Below, piece by piece: positions 52,604 to 63,938 of a stretch of DNA of 64,000 nucleotides. The notes beneath the pieces are model-generated. The model saw only the letters and a list, made by a program, of their open reading frames with translations. It had not been told where the DNA came from and ran no database searches. Origin of the DNA: Pseudoalteromonas ruthenica (GTDB taxonomy: Bacteria; Pseudomonadota; Gammaproteobacteria; Enterobacterales; Alteromonadaceae). Numbering within the stretch: position 1 is the first letter of the stretch; each line of letters begins with the position of its first letter. Where the stretch lies: assembly GCF_008808095.1 (NCBI RefSeq), contig NZ_CP023396.1, positions 2,869,501 through 2,933,500 of the forward strand, in the 5' to 3' direction. Made by a program: the position numbers and the translations under genes.

Positions 52604-53161
52604 CTAAAATTCAGCTATTAGTTTCTGTGTTTCATACAAAGGTAACCCCATCACGGCGAAATAGCTACCGCTGAGGTGGGTGACAAAGGCACCAGCGCGT
52701 CCTTGAATTCCGTAGCCGCCGGCTTTATCGAGTGGCTCACCGGTGAGCCAATACGCCTCGATTTCTGACGCGGTCAAGGTTTTAAACTGTACGTCAGTGG
52801 TGACGACTAAGGAGCTGGTTTTAGTCTCATTTGCCAAAGCGACTGCTGTCATCACTTGATGCGTGCGGCCACTGAGTTTGTTCATAGTAGCGACAAAATC
52901 GTCATAGTCTTTAGGTTTACCTAAAGCTTGGTGGTCGTATACCACCACCGTATCGCTACCTAAAACAGGGCGGCCGGTATAGCCCATAGCCACGGCTGAT
53001 TCAGCCTTTAAGCGTGCGAGACGTTCTACCAACTGTCTTGGTGTTTCCTGTGCGAGTGGAGTTTCATCGGCATCAACAGCAAATTGCTCAAATTCAATGC
53101 CCAATTGCTGCAATAGCTCACGCCGACGCGGCGATTGCGAAGCAAGATATATAGCAGACAT
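52604..53161 (-). CDS. maf: Maf-family nucleotide pyrophosphatase YhdE
   Basis: 185 residues. SQSPRRRELL (8-17) is the family signature, and VLGSDTVV gives the metal site. The YhdE branch hydrolyses dTTP and UTP and their modified forms. It lies two bases from mreD, within the mre operon, as in E. coli. Confidence 0.94.
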   Translation of the reverse strand: MSAIYLASQSPRRRELLQQLGIEFEQFAVDADETPLAQETPRQLVERLARLKAESAVAMGYTGRPVLGSDTVVVYDHQALGKPKDYDDFVATMNKLSGRTHQVMTAVALANETKTSSLVVTTDVQFKTLTASEIEAYWLTGEPLDKAGGYGIQGRAGAFVTHLSGSYFAVMGLPLYETQKLIAEF

Positions 53162-53163
53162 AA

Positions 53164-53643
53164 CTAACGGATCCGAAAATGGCGGCGATATTTACGTAAT
53201 AATAAAAATAGCCATGGCCAACAAATAGCACCGGTCGCTGCCGGCCATAAAAATTGCGGTGCAAAATAGACTTCAAGCAAGAAGTAGTGCAGCCAGAATT
53301 GCAATAAATGATGCAGAGCCAAAAACACCGCCACAAGCAACCCTTGTTGCCAAATAGAGAAATTACGCAGCTTTTGGTAATTACTCGCAGTAATGTAAAT
53401 AGTAATGGCATAAGTCAACGAATGCACCCCCAGAGGTGAACCCGTTGCGAGGTCTATTACGAGCCCTGTTAACCATGCACTGCCAATATTAAGACGATGA
53501 GGGACCGCAAGGGACCAATACATAAGTACCAATAACACCCAGTCAGGGCGAAAGGGTTCAAAAGAGATAGGCAATGGCATCAGCGCCAGCACCAATGCAA
53601 AAAAGATGGTAACGATAATGAGCCAAAATTGACGATTAATCAT
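53164..53643 (-). CDS. mreD: Rod-shape protein MreD
   Basis: 159 residues, about five membrane helices, GSAWLTGLVIDLATGSPLGVH quoted as the VIDLATGSPLG family segment. Partner of MreC in the elongasome. Its start overlaps mreC by 8 bases. Confidence 0.94.
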   Translation of the reverse strand: MINRQFWLIIVTIFFALVLALMPLPISFEPFRPDWVLLVLMYWSLAVPHRLNIGSAWLTGLVIDLATGSPLGVHSLTYAITIYITASNYQKLRNFSIWQQGLLVAVFLALHHLLQFWLHYFLLEVYFAPQFLWPAATGAICWPWLFLLLRKYRRHFRIR

Positions 53644-54480
53644 TATTTACCTCAGGCGTCGCCGCTGCACTGTTCAAGACCACTAACAAACGAATGCGAT
53701 CAAGTTGCGCTACGGGCTCCGCATAAATCTGCGCGAACGGTCGTCCTTCATCACGGTTAATTTCCGTAACTACCGCTACCGGGTAACCCTCTGGAAAGCG
53801 CTCCCCTAAACCTGAACTTAACAGCACATCGCCAATACGAATATCTAAACTGTGGGGCACATGCGAGAGTTTAACTCGGGTAATTTTACCAATGCCTTCA
53901 ACCACAGTTCGCACATCGTTGCGTAATACGCGCACGGGGGTGGCATGAGTTGTGTCTGTGATCAACAAGACACGACTGGTATTCGCGCCCACCTGCACCA
54001 CTTGCCCCACCACGCCGAGCTCATCAATTACCGCCAGGCCTTCTTTTAGACCGTCGGAGGTGCCCTTATTGATAACCACTTGGTGGCTATAGGGGTTAGA
54101 GTGCACCGACAGCACTTGCGCAACTAGCTTGTTATTCTGTTGCCTCGGGTCCGAACCCAATAACGCTCGTAACTTGTCATTCTCACGAGCTAAGAATTCA
54201 AATTGCTGCAGCTGTTCACTTTGCAATAGTTGCTTAGTCTTCAGCGCTTGGTTCTCTCGCAGTAATTGCTCTCGAGAGGTGAGGTTTTTGGCACTGGTGG
54301 AAATCAGCTCATAAGGAAGGTTTGCTAGATAAAGTAAAGGGCTAACTAGCGTATTAAGCGAAGTACGAACAGCAGTACCACCGCTGGTGTAGCGATCGCC
54401 AACAATCAAGATAACACTCAGCACAACTGCGATGGTCAACCGCAGTTGCATTGAGACAGTACGACCAAATAATAGCTTCA

Positions 54481-54481
<1 letters not shown>
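53636..54481 (-). CDS. mreC: Rod-shape protein MreC
   Basis: 281 residues. A membrane helix near 10-28, a coiled coil (about 62-100), then two beta-barrel domains (LVAQVLSVHSNPYSHQVVINKG as 118-139). MreC links MreB to PBP2. Start overlaps the mreB stop as TAATG. Confidence 0.95.
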
Positions 54482-55575
<1,094 letters not shown>

Positions 55576-55672
55576 TTACCAATGCATCCCCCTCGCGGCA
55601 ACATAAAGCTTGCGCTAGCACGAAAAAACAGCGCCAAGGGCAAAACTGTTTAACAAACGGCCACAATAACGC

Positions 55673-56890
55673 TTATTTACTGGCTAATTTTACAGCGCTT
55701 TTGCTGAGTTGAGCATACACCACTTGGGGCTTTTCGAGCACCACCTTTACTTGGTAACTTTTGTACCCCGGCTTGCGCACTTCCACTTGATACTCACCCA
55801 GTGGCAATGTGACATCCAATTTAGTTTGCCCGTATGGTTCACCATTGATAAATACGGTGTCATCAACAACGTTAGAGCGTACCGTTAACGTTACCGGATT
55901 AGCGTCTTTAGCGTGTTCTTGGAAGTCTCCTAAAGCGGCTATGCGACCAACCTCGATTGCCGAGCCGGTATTATCGCTTTGCTCACTTAACTGCCCCTGA
56001 CTCACCTTATTATTGATGTTGTGATTTTGTAATCGGTTCACGGTGATTGTGCGACTTTGGCAATAACCTGGGTCAACTTCGAGCAACGAACACAATTGCG
56101 AATTATCAATTTCGCCAGCCATGGCCACACTCAAATTGACATTAAAATTACCTTGGCCGCTAAAGGCGCTGTCAACTACATGGCTGGATACCACTTTGAC
56201 CCGAGCGTTGGCCAAATCACGCTTGGCACTCACTAAACGGTACTCGGATAAATTGTTGTACACTTGATCTAAAAAGCGAGAGGTCGCTTTGCTAAGCCCT
56301 TGTTGCTGCCCACGGCGCTCGCATTGCCCTAAGGTTTCATCACGCTGGCAGTTGATAGTATGCACCACTTCCAAGGTTCCTTTGCGGGCAAATTCGGTGC
56401 GTAAACGTTCAACGCGAGCTTGGTCAAGCGATTACTGCAATGCCAGTTTACTTTTTCGGTTTTGCGCCACAGCAGTATTCAGTGCGCTAATACTTTCACG
56501 CTGACCATTGATTGCCGCTTGTTGAGCGTGAATTTGCGATTGCTTATCATGCAGAGTTTGAGTGGCCTGTTGATAGTCTTTTTGTAAGCTATTCAAAGGC
56601 GTGTTTGGGTCTTTCAGAAAAGCCTGATATCCCTCATCTAACGCCTGCTTGGCGAGCTGTTGTTGACGTTCAGCCTGCTTGACCTGCGCTTGCATACGCT
56701 GCAACTGAGTGTGCAATAAAGTAAGCTCATCTTGGTGTGCTTTTATCTGCAGCTGATCGCGCTCGAATTGCTGTTGATTCTGACTGAGCTGCGCGGCGAT
56801 TTCCGCTACTTTTGAGGTATCTTGTGCGTTAGTCGCCATACTGAATACTGCAAGGGCGCATAGTAGTAGTGATGACAGAGCTAGTCGCAT
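55673..56890 (-). pseudogene. Secreted coiled-coil/PEGA-domain protein gene split by one in-frame TAA
   Basis: Codons 1-152 (56890-56435) encode a signal peptide (about 1-22) and a long Gln-rich coiled coil ending KLALQ. A TAA at 56432-56434 follows. The same frame then runs on for 252 codons: 19 codons (SLDQARVERLRTEFARKGT) continuing the helix, then a globular part and a C-terminal PEGA domain (TVFINGEPYGQTKLDVTL, VRKPGYKSYQV). Restoring one base (for example CAA) gives a 405-residue protein. No start with a ribosome-binding site is evident after the stop; the longest restart uses TTG at 56374. Either a recent nonsense mutation, read-through, or a sequence error. Position between mshQ and mreB is typical of MSHA loci. 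Function unknown. Confidence 0.75.
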
Positions 56891-56999
56891 GGTTTCCTTC
56901 CTAACAAATAAGCATCATCTTGTTTTGTTAAGGGTAGTCTAAAAAACCATTTCTACTAGAAAATGAATAAAAACCAGCACATTACCTAAAAAAGGTCAG

Positions 57000-59900
57000 T
57001 TAGTTGAGCTGCTCGCGCCAATAAATAATACGGTCATTACCACGGAAAGTACCAAACTTGAGTGTCGCACTGGGGTTTTCATCAGCCGCACTATCACCGC
57101 TCCAATCCCAGAGCAGCCAATCAGGCGCAGGGTAGCTCACCGGATAGGTACCAGGGTTTTCCTCAGAGTCGGCAAAAATCCCTTGGTCAACCACGTAATC
57201 ACCCGAGACCAACGCTCCACTACCCGTTGTACTTAGCTCACCACTGCTGTCGATTAAATCGTTATGCGTATACGCACTGCAATGATCTTTGCCATTCACC
57301 GCCCAACGCTGCCCTTGCCAGTACTGAGCTTGCATTGGCACCAACAGTGGTTCGAACTCACTGCCAAAGTTGTTTTCTAAGCGCAATCTACCGTAGCGCA
57401 TATCCAACAAACCGCTAAAGGCTTTAGCGGTACAGTTACTGCAGCTGGCCACCGAGTCTCCTACCATATCGGCGCTGCGCCATGGACGATTGTCAATTTC
57501 GCTGGAGATTTCAGCCCCTAGCTGCAATCGATTAAAGGGGCCATCAGGCTGCGCATTTGCCAAGCGCGCAAACATGCCATTGCTGACATTTACACTGTAG
57601 ACTCCTTGCTGCCATGTACCTAAAGCAGCATGAAAACGCGACGCCAAACTTGCCTGCTGAGGCTCTAAACTGCGTGCTACGTAATTAAACTCAGCGCGGC
57701 CTTGGTAATGTTCACCATAGTTTTGCAATACTCTGCCGGTGGCGCTTAAAGCGTGTGCCTGCCAACTCAGACTAATCTGCGGCTGATCCATATAGGTAAA
57801 GTCAGTGCAGCTATCAAGTAGCTGTGAGGAGTTCATGGCAAAATGCTCGGGGTAAAAACGACCAATCACGGCACTGGCCACTTGCTCACCTAAGTATGAG
57901 GTCGCTAAATACTGATCATTCACCGGGGCTGCGTCTAAGCGAATACTTCCTGCTTCATCCCACATCACTTGTTGGCTTTGTTGTACACCTGAGGTATTCG
58001 TCAGTGCGAACGACCCAGAGCTTAATAGGCTGCCATCACCAAATCCAGGCTGTGGATAGACACGGTCGAATAAGGTCACTTGAGCGCGCTGCGAAGGTGA
58101 CTCTAAACCAAAGTTGGGGGTCACATTTCCCTGCTTATTCACGCTTGCCACTTGCACTTGGAACGCCTCGCCTGCGGCCACAAACCCAGCCCCTGAGCCT
58201 TGAGTTGCTGGATTTATGCGGCCATCACTGGCAGCTACCGCTATGACCTCCAGCTGGTAAGGTTGGCTCACAAAAGCGGCGCTACTACCCTGCAGGGTGA
58301 ATTCTGGCTCGGTGGGGGTGGCCGCTACGGTCATTGCCCCATGTAATTGCAGCTGACCTACATCGCTGTAGTTGAACTCTAACGGCGCCGCCCCCTGGTT
58401 ATTAAAGGTTAGCGCGACGCTCTGTTTATTCGCTTGTTGCCCTTGGTTGTTGAGGCCAATGGCTGTGCCGTTGATTTGAGCTTGCTGGCCACTTTGGCAT
58501 ACCCCCGGGTTTTCACAAGAAAGGCCTAACTGCACCTGCTGTTCGCCTGCCACCCGTGCTTCACAAGCTCCGGTTACGGCATTGGCGGCAACCGCTTTTA
58601 ATATCAGGTTATTAGATTCTCCTGCACGTAGGGTTGGCGGTGCAGACACGCCGTCACTGGCAAAAAATGCCAGTCCTGCATCGACGAAGTCGATGGTGCA
58701 ATTCGATAATGTACCGCCAATAAAGCAGCGATCTTGGCTAAATGGTTTAGCTGGCGGTGTGGAGCTTGCCACACCAATTTGCGCACTGCCTCCTTGTGGT
58801 AGCTGTAACTTCGTCGCGCCAACGCCATTCGTCAATGTAAACGGGTTACCACCGACAAATGTCCCAGCGGTGCTACTCATTTGTACTTCAACATCTTGCT
58901 CAACTAACGCTGTACAGTCTTCATCGGCACAGGCCTGCACCTGTATGTCGGCACTATAACAGCGCACGGCTTGCTGCGGATGCGATAAGCGAAAATGATC
59001 GACGGTGACACCAACAGGCTCAGAGCGCAATGCACAAATTTCGATGTTATCGAGCTCATGGATATTAGTAGAGCCGCCCGTCGAGCCGGTAAAAGATAAT
59101 AAAAAGTTTTCCGGTACCGGCGCCTGACCAAAACCGCTATCTAGCGCATTAAAGCTATCAATGAGCACTTCAAAACCGCTACCTGTATTACGCTCTACTT
59201 TTACAATGCTCTGATTAGCGATTCTCGAGTCGATAGTAATGCGATAACGATGGGGTTGCGAGGAGGTTGCCTCATCCACTCCCGGTGATAAACAATCGCC
59301 GTTGGTGTTTGTGGTGCCATTGTTACAGGTGCCGCGTAAATAGCGGTATCCCGATTGACCATCGCCAGAGCCGCGCACCACAACTGATTGTCGCCGCCGA
59401 CCGATGGAACCCTGTCCACCTTCGTTAGAAAAGTTACCGTATTCATCTAAGCCAATCCCTAGCCAGCCGCCAGCAAAGCCAGGCACCCCAGGTTTATAGC
59501 CATAGCCAAGAGGGCCACCGAAAGAGCCTGGCTGCGGAGTGACAGCAGCATCAGAGAAAACCAACGCAGCACCATCGGCGCCACTGCCACCATAAGCAAA
59601 GTAATCAAACTCAACCTGAACTAAGTTATTCTCTGCCGGAAACAAGCGCTGAAAATTCACCGAAGTGGCCTGGTTGGTACGCGCTTCGGTAAGGCGTAGG
59701 CGACCATTCACCGGTTGTGGGGTAAAGTTACCGCGACTACGAAACGGGATCCATTGCTCACTGAGCGATGCGCCACTGAAGTCATCGTTGATACAACTTA
59801 AGCAGGTGTCTGGACGCACATTGCCATTTTTGGTCAGCCCTGCAAGCTGGTTGGTGTAGATAGTGGTTATTTGCTCAGTGGATAGCGCCCCTTCATAGAC

Positions 59901-61283
59901 AAGCACTTCATCCAGCACACCATTGAGCTCGTCGGCAAATGAGCCATTACTTCGCCACCATACTCCCAATGCCGTGCGCAGCACGTTAAGACTACCCGAA
60001 GCAGCCTGACGGCAACCAAAGCTAACCCCATTAATATATAAACAGAGATCACGCCCCGAGCGCGTCAAAGCAATGTGGTTCCATGTGCCGCTGGTAATTA
60101 AAGGCGTGGGATTAGAGAAGGCATAATATTGCCCTTTAAAGCCAACTCGTACCTCGCCCCCTGGGCGCACATATAACTCAAATTCGGTGTCAGTTTGGCT
60201 ATTACTGGCAGAGAGCAACTCATTAAAGCGCCCAGTATCGTCAACTTGCGCCCACAGGGATAAAGAAAAGTCATTTCGGCCATTGAGAAGGGCCGCTGGT
60301 AAGGCGATATAATCATTGCCACTGCGGTTTAAACCCGCACCATTATTAACCTGCCCAGGCTCAGCGCTAAGCAAATACCCATTCGCTGGGTAGTTGCTAG
60401 TTAAATCTTCCAGTATGCCCGAGTCTAAATCAGTACACAGATCAAGCGGGTAATTTGCTAGCAACGTTAGGCATGGTCCTCTATCTGCCATTAGCTGGGC
60501 AATATCAGTTTCACTTAAGGTATCATCATGAACCTGAATATTATCTAACACACCATCAAAATAGTTGGTCAAGTTGCCCCAATTGGTTGCTCCTAGGTAT
60601 AAGTTTCCCGCTGTATTCTTATTAGTGTAATCAATATATAAGCGTCGAGAGCCAGCAACCGTATCTCCGGCTTCATTGAACAATTGTAACGACATTTGCG
60701 TTTGAGCATTGCGAAGTACATAGGCTTGGGCCACAAAAAAATACCAATTTCCCTCGCTTAAGAGAGCATCGGAGGTATATTGCTCTGGGCTTCCATAGCG
60801 ATCCCAGAGTGTAAACGTCACCCGCCCATCCTTAGTGTGCAAACGGTACTCCTGTGAATTACCTCCCTCACCTTTGTGAATAATTGTGCCTGTTGCTGCT
60901 AGGTCATCAATACGAAACCAGCCACTAAGGGCAAATGCGCGGTTTGCACGCAGTAGTGGTGAGAGAGGCGCCGAATCAGCCACTGAAACATAGTATTGTG
61001 CCGGATAATACTGACTATTTGGCGGCCCTAAGTAGCCTTCACCACGAAACCAACCGCCACGACAAGCGATTGCCTCAGTTGTGCTCGCCCCGTTTATTGC
61101 CGTACCGTGAAAGCCGTTACCACTTATATCGCGAACTTCATCGCTCACACCCGTCCACTGGGCTTCATTCATCGACCAAAAAGCAACAGTTTGTCCGTAA
61201 GCATATGGTGACACGACGACACATAGCAGCATCCACATGCTAAATATGTACGCAGAAAACATTATCTTTGTGCCTAGCTTCAC
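57000..61283 (-). CDS. mshQ: MSHA biogenesis protein MshQ with lectin-like modules
   Basis: 1427 residues. Signal peptide (1-30). Two LamG/concanavalin-like domains (about 33-265 and 275-478, each with a WxH/YF...LYING pattern), then a third L-type-lectin-like domain (about 498-750), a Cys-rich beta-region, and a C-terminal DUF6701 domain (about 835-1425) that identifies MshQ. It is thought to be a surface or tip-associated component of the MSHA locus. It overlaps mshP by 4 bases. No transmembrane anchor at the C-terminus. Confidence 0.9.
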   Translation of the reverse strand: MKLGTKIMFSAYIFSMWMLLCVVVSPYAYGQTVAFWSMNEAQWTGVSDEVRDISGNGFHGTAINGASTTEAIACRGGWFRGEGYLGPPNSQYYPAQYYVSVADSAPLSPLLRANRAFALSGWFRIDDLAATGTIIHKGEGGNSQEYRLHTKDGRVTFTLWDRYGSPEQYTSDALLSEGNWYFFVAQAYVLRNAQTQMSLQLFNEAGDTVAGSRRLYIDYTNKNTAGNLYLGATNWGNLTNYFDGVLDNIQVHDDTLSETDIAQLMADRGPCLTLLANYPLDLCTDLDSGILEDLTSNYPANGYLLSAEPGQVNNGAGLNRSGNDYIALPAALLNGRNDFSLSLWAQVDDTGRFNELLSASNSQTDTEFELYVRPGGEVRVGFKGQYYAFSNPTPLITSGTWNHIALTRSGRDLCLYINGVSFGCRQAASGSLNVLRTALGVWWRSNGSFADELNGVLDEVLVYEGALSTEQITTIYTNQLAGLTKNGNVRPDTCLSCINDDFSGASLSEQWIPFRSRGNFTPQPVNGRLRLTEARTNQATSVNFQRLFPAENNLVQVEFDYFAYGGSGADGAALVFSDAAVTPQPGSFGGPLGYGYKPGVPGFAGGWLGIGLDEYGNFSNEGGQGSIGRRRQSVVVRGSGDGQSGYRYLRGTCNNGTTNTNGDCLSPGVDEATSSQPHRYRITIDSRIANQSIVKVERNTGSGFEVLIDSFNALDSGFGQAPVPENFLLSFTGSTGGSTNIHELDNIEICALRSEPVGVTVDHFRLSHPQQAVRCYSADIQVQACADEDCTALVEQDVEVQMSSTAGTFVGGNPFTLTNGVGATKLQLPQGGSAQIGVASSTPPAKPFSQDRCFIGGTLSNCTIDFVDAGLAFFASDGVSAPPTLRAGESNNLILKAVAANAVTGACEARVAGEQQVQLGLSCENPGVCQSGQQAQINGTAIGLNNQGQQANKQSVALTFNNQGAAPLEFNYSDVGQLQLHGAMTVAATPTEPEFTLQGSSAAFVSQPYQLEVIAVAASDGRINPATQGSGAGFVAAGEAFQVQVASVNKQGNVTPNFGLESPSQRAQVTLFDRVYPQPGFGDGSLLSSGSFALTNTSGVQQSQQVMWDEAGSIRLDAAPVNDQYLATSYLGEQVASAVIGRFYPEHFAMNSSQLLDSCTDFTYMDQPQISLSWQAHALSATGRVLQNYGEHYQGRAEFNYVARSLEPQQASLASRFHAALGTWQQGVYSVNVSNGMFARLANAQPDGPFNRLQLGAEISSEIDNRPWRSADMVGDSVASCSNCTAKAFSGLLDMRYGRLRLENNFGSEFEPLLVPMQAQYWQGQRWAVNGKDHCSAYTHNDLIDSSGELSTTGSGALVSGDYVVDQGIFADSEENPGTYPVSYPAPDWLLWDWSGDSAADENPSATLKFGTFRGNDRIIYWREQLN

Positions 61284-61735
61284 CCTTCTAGCCTCACTTC
61301 CACAGCGATACTGCGCTGTACATCAATACTGCCAGTGCTACATTGCGCAGCACTGGTTATTTGATAAAAATTAACTGCGCCACTGGCCACTGTCGGCTCA
61401 GGAACACCTTCTTCACTGGCACAGTTTATTGCCACGGTGCAATTCTCTAAGGCACGGCTAGCAAAGCTATAATTCGCCCCAGCTATGAGCGCACAACTGG
61501 GGGTGCTGTCAGTAATCAACCGTTGCAGGCTGCGCTCTATGCCACTTTGCGCAGCCATGTAACTGCGCGCCCCATAATATTCTAGGGCGTTTTGATTGAT
61601 ACCCGCGTTAATCACGCGAGAGAGCGCGAGGCCAAGCGCCAATAGCAGCACCGCCACTACGACCGCTACAACCAACATTGAGCCACGCTGCTGACGAAAA
61701 GAGCTGCTAGGGAACATTAGGAATATGTACCTCAT
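61280..61735 (-). CDS. mshP: MSHA minor pseudopilin-like protein MshP
   Basis: 151 residues. A hydrophobic N-terminal helix (SMLVVAVVVAVLLLALGLAL) follows QQRG, a PilX-like type IV pseudopilin start without the Glu5. An alternative ATG at 61717 would shorten it by six residues. It overlaps mshO by 29 bases. Confidence 0.87.
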   Translation of the reverse strand: MRYIFLMFPSSSFRQQRGSMLVVAVVVAVLLLALGLALSRVINAGINQNALEYYGARSYMAAQSGIERSLQRLITDSTPSCALIAGANYSFASRALENCTVAINCASEEGVPEPTVASGAVNFYQITSAAQCSTGSIDVQRSIAVEVRLEG

Positions 61736-62438
61736 GCGTTAGCCTAAGCTGTTCACCTCGCTCAGAACTAAAAGTTAAATCAAGGGTAACCAAGGCATTA
61801 CGCTCCAATGTGCCCGGTTCATAGCGTGGTTGCCAGTCACTGACTCCCACAGCCAATAGGTTGGTCGCTGCATTTTGCTTGCGCACCAAAGATGCCCGGC
61901 CATCGACCACTTCGGCGCATAGCTCAACTTTAGGACCAATCACATAAAAGCGCTTACCGGGTGAACTGCGCTGTGGCTGGGCGCTAAGCTGCCAATCATA
62001 AATATTGTCGTTATTACCCTGATCGTCAATATCAGTAATAGTCAACGCGTTATTTTCAATATCATTCACACTAGTGGGAAAAATAACAATCTTATCAACG
62101 TTTTCAACAGCACTGCCGTCAAAGTCAACCACTGGCAAAGGAGCTTGGTCTATCTCCCCCAGATAAGAGCCACTGCTCTTGATGGGGTAAAAGCTTAAAC
62201 ATCCGTTTGTGCCATCCACCGCGATGGAGTTAGGAACACTATTACGTAACTCTTTTTCTAATCGCAAAATGACAAATCGCGATTGCGCCACCAGCCCTGA
62301 ACGTTGATTACCCTCACTGTAAATTTGCATAGCAAAGCGAATAAACTGGGTCACCCCGACTGCAAGTATCCCTAGGATAACAATCACTATGATCAGCTCT
62401 ATTAAGGTAAAGCCCTGATTGCGACTAAATCCACGCAT
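61707..62438 (-). CDS. mshO: MSHA minor pilin MshO
   Basis: 243 residues from ATG 62438, overlapping the mshD TGA as TGATG. Prepilin cleavage site QG|FTLIELIIVIVILG, with Glu5 of the mature chain. PilJ/PilW-type minor pilin with a larger globular domain. Confidence 0.92.
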   Translation of the reverse strand: MRGFSRNQGFTLIELIIVIVILGILAVGVTQFIRFAMQIYSEGNQRSGLVAQSRFVILRLEKELRNSVPNSIAVDGTNGCLSFYPIKSSGSYLGEIDQAPLPVVDFDGSAVENVDKIVIFPTSVNDIENNALTITDIDDQGNNDNIYDWQLSAQPQRSSPGKRFYVIGPKVELCAEVVDGRASLVRKQNAATNLLAVGVSDWQPRYEPGTLERNALVTLDLTFSSERGEQLRLTHEVHIPNVP

Positions 62439-62944
62439 CAATAATTGCCTCGATAGGCATCAAAGCGGTAGCGCTCACCATTGGGGGCGGTGATGGTTAC
62501 CTCGATGCGCTTTGCCTGTTCAATGTTATCATTGCTGGATTGGTCGTAATCACCGTCAATCGCGACCAACACTGAGGCCGCAAACCCAGAATAAGTGCCG
62601 CCGACATCAGTAATACTTAACCCATTGTAGTCGTCAACATCATCATACAGATCACGACTGCCCTCCTCTGGGCCCATGGTGGTGCTACAACCAACTGGTT
62701 TTTCATCGCAGCGCTGAAAGGGCGGACTACGATCGCTGTTTTCGTCATAGGCTTTACCCAGAATTTCATTCATCAATGACTGCCCGAGCTTGGCTGCTTT
62801 TACTTGCACCAGCGGTTCAGCGCTTTGCCTTGCTTGCGGAGCAATCAAGGTGAATACAATGACCATCGCGATGGCAAAAATCACAATGCCAAGAATCAAT
62901 TCGACTAGCGTAAAGCCTCTCGCTCGCGGGCGCTTAGCAGCCAT
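62438..62944 (-). CDS. mshD: MSHA minor pilin MshD
   Basis: 168 residues from ATG 62944, which has GAAGGGG six bases upstream; a longer frame reaches 62995 inside mshC. Prepilin site RG|FTLVELILGIVIF. Two Cys (RCDEKPVGC) likely form a disulfide. Overlaps the end of mshC by 11 bases. Confidence 0.92.
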   Translation of the reverse strand: MAAKRPRARGFTLVELILGIVIFAIAMVIVFTLIAPQARQSAEPLVQVKAAKLGQSLMNEILGKAYDENSDRSPPFQRCDEKPVGCSTTMGPEEGSRDLYDDVDDYNGLSITDVGGTYSGFAASVLVAIDGDYDQSSNDNIEQAKRIEVTITAPNGERYRFDAYRGNY

Positions 62945-63392
62945 ATACAGCCCCTTCGCCGCTAATACACACAGCTTGATTCCCCACTTGTACACGGCAG
63001 GTATTGGCGCAATTAATATCTGGTTGCCCTAGATGGTTAAAAGACAAGGAACTAAAGCTGCCACCGTTGTTATCGGTGGTGGTAAAAGTGATATCAGTGC
63101 CGGTGCTATCAACAACGAGGTAGTCGTCATAGGCTGTAGAAATGGTATTTGCGCAATTTTGATTAGCGGGGGGCGCGATTAACGTGGTGGTAATTTTAAC
63201 GCAATTATCACTATTAAGATTGTGCATCGCCTGCAACTGGATACTGCGGATCATCGCCAGCGTGCGGTCTCTTAAAGTGTAGGCATCTTCATTATTGGAG
63301 CCAAGAAATCGGGGTATGGCAGTCACCGCCAATACCCCAATAAGGATAATCGTGATTATGAGCTCAACGAGCGTAAAACCACGGTTGTTCAT
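62934..63392 (-). CDS. mshC: MSHA minor pilin MshC
   Basis: 152 residues, GspH-like pseudopilin. Prepilin site RG|FTLVELIITIILIG. The C-terminal part has six cysteines (NCVK, NCAN, NCANTCR, AVCIS, GC), which probably form disulfides. It starts three bases after mshA. Confidence 0.92.
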   Translation of the reverse strand: MNNRGFTLVELIITIILIGVLAVTAIPRFLGSNNEDAYTLRDRTLAMIRSIQLQAMHNLNSDNCVKITTTLIAPPANQNCANTISTAYDDYLVVDSTGTDITFTTTDNNGGSFSSLSFNHLGQPDINCANTCRVQVGNQAVCISGEGAVYGC

Positions 63393-63395
63393 TGC

Positions 63396-63938
63396 TTACT
63401 GACAGTCGTCAAGGTTTAATGTGATCACTGGAAGTGTATTAGCATCGGCTGCTTCGGTATAGGCCACATAACAGCCATCATTAGCTTCACCGCCGGTGCC
63501 ATTGCCTGCCACTACCGCAGTCGGTGCTGCACTACCTGTAGCTCTTACCACAAAGATAGCGGGTGTCCCGCCTGTAGCGGCAATGACATTGCTTGCAAAG
63601 TCATTGGTTAAATCAATATCCATCGCTGCGGCAATACCAGTAGCTGCGGCTTGTGGATAGCCAAAGGAAGTCGTTACATCAACGGTTCCATCAGTGCCTA
63701 AGTCAACCCCTATGGTGCCATCACCTGCATCGCCCTGAATACCTTCAATAATAGCCTTTCCGTACACGATATCTTTGGCAGAGTTCATCGCGCCTCTAAC
63801 ACCTTGTACCGTTGCCGCATTGGCATCACCCTGCAAGTTTAAAAAGCGTGGCGCTGCTGTGACTGCAAGAATCCCTAGAATAACAATCACAATAATCAAT
63901 TCGATTAAAGTGAAACCTTGTTGTTTTGTTGCTTTCAT
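63396..63938 (-). CDS. mshA: Major MSHA pilin MshA
   Basis: 180 residues. Short leader MKATKQQG cleaved before FTLIELIIVIVILGILAVTA, with Glu5; the C-terminal loop is closed by Cys residues at NDGCYV and LDDCQ. Gly/Ala-rich, typical type IVa pilin. GAGG lies eight bases before the ATG. mshB and the assembly genes (mshI-N, E, G, F) are expected beyond the window end; the last 62 bases hold only the leader region. Confidence 0.94.
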   Translation of the reverse strand: MKATKQQGFTLIELIIVIVILGILAVTAAPRFLNLQGDANAATVQGVRGAMNSAKDIVYGKAIIEGIQGDAGDGTIGVDLGTDGTVDVTTSFGYPQAAATGIAAAMDIDLTNDFASNVIAATGGTPAIFVVRATGSAAPTAVVAGNGTGGEANDGCYVAYTEAADANTLPVITLNLDDCQ

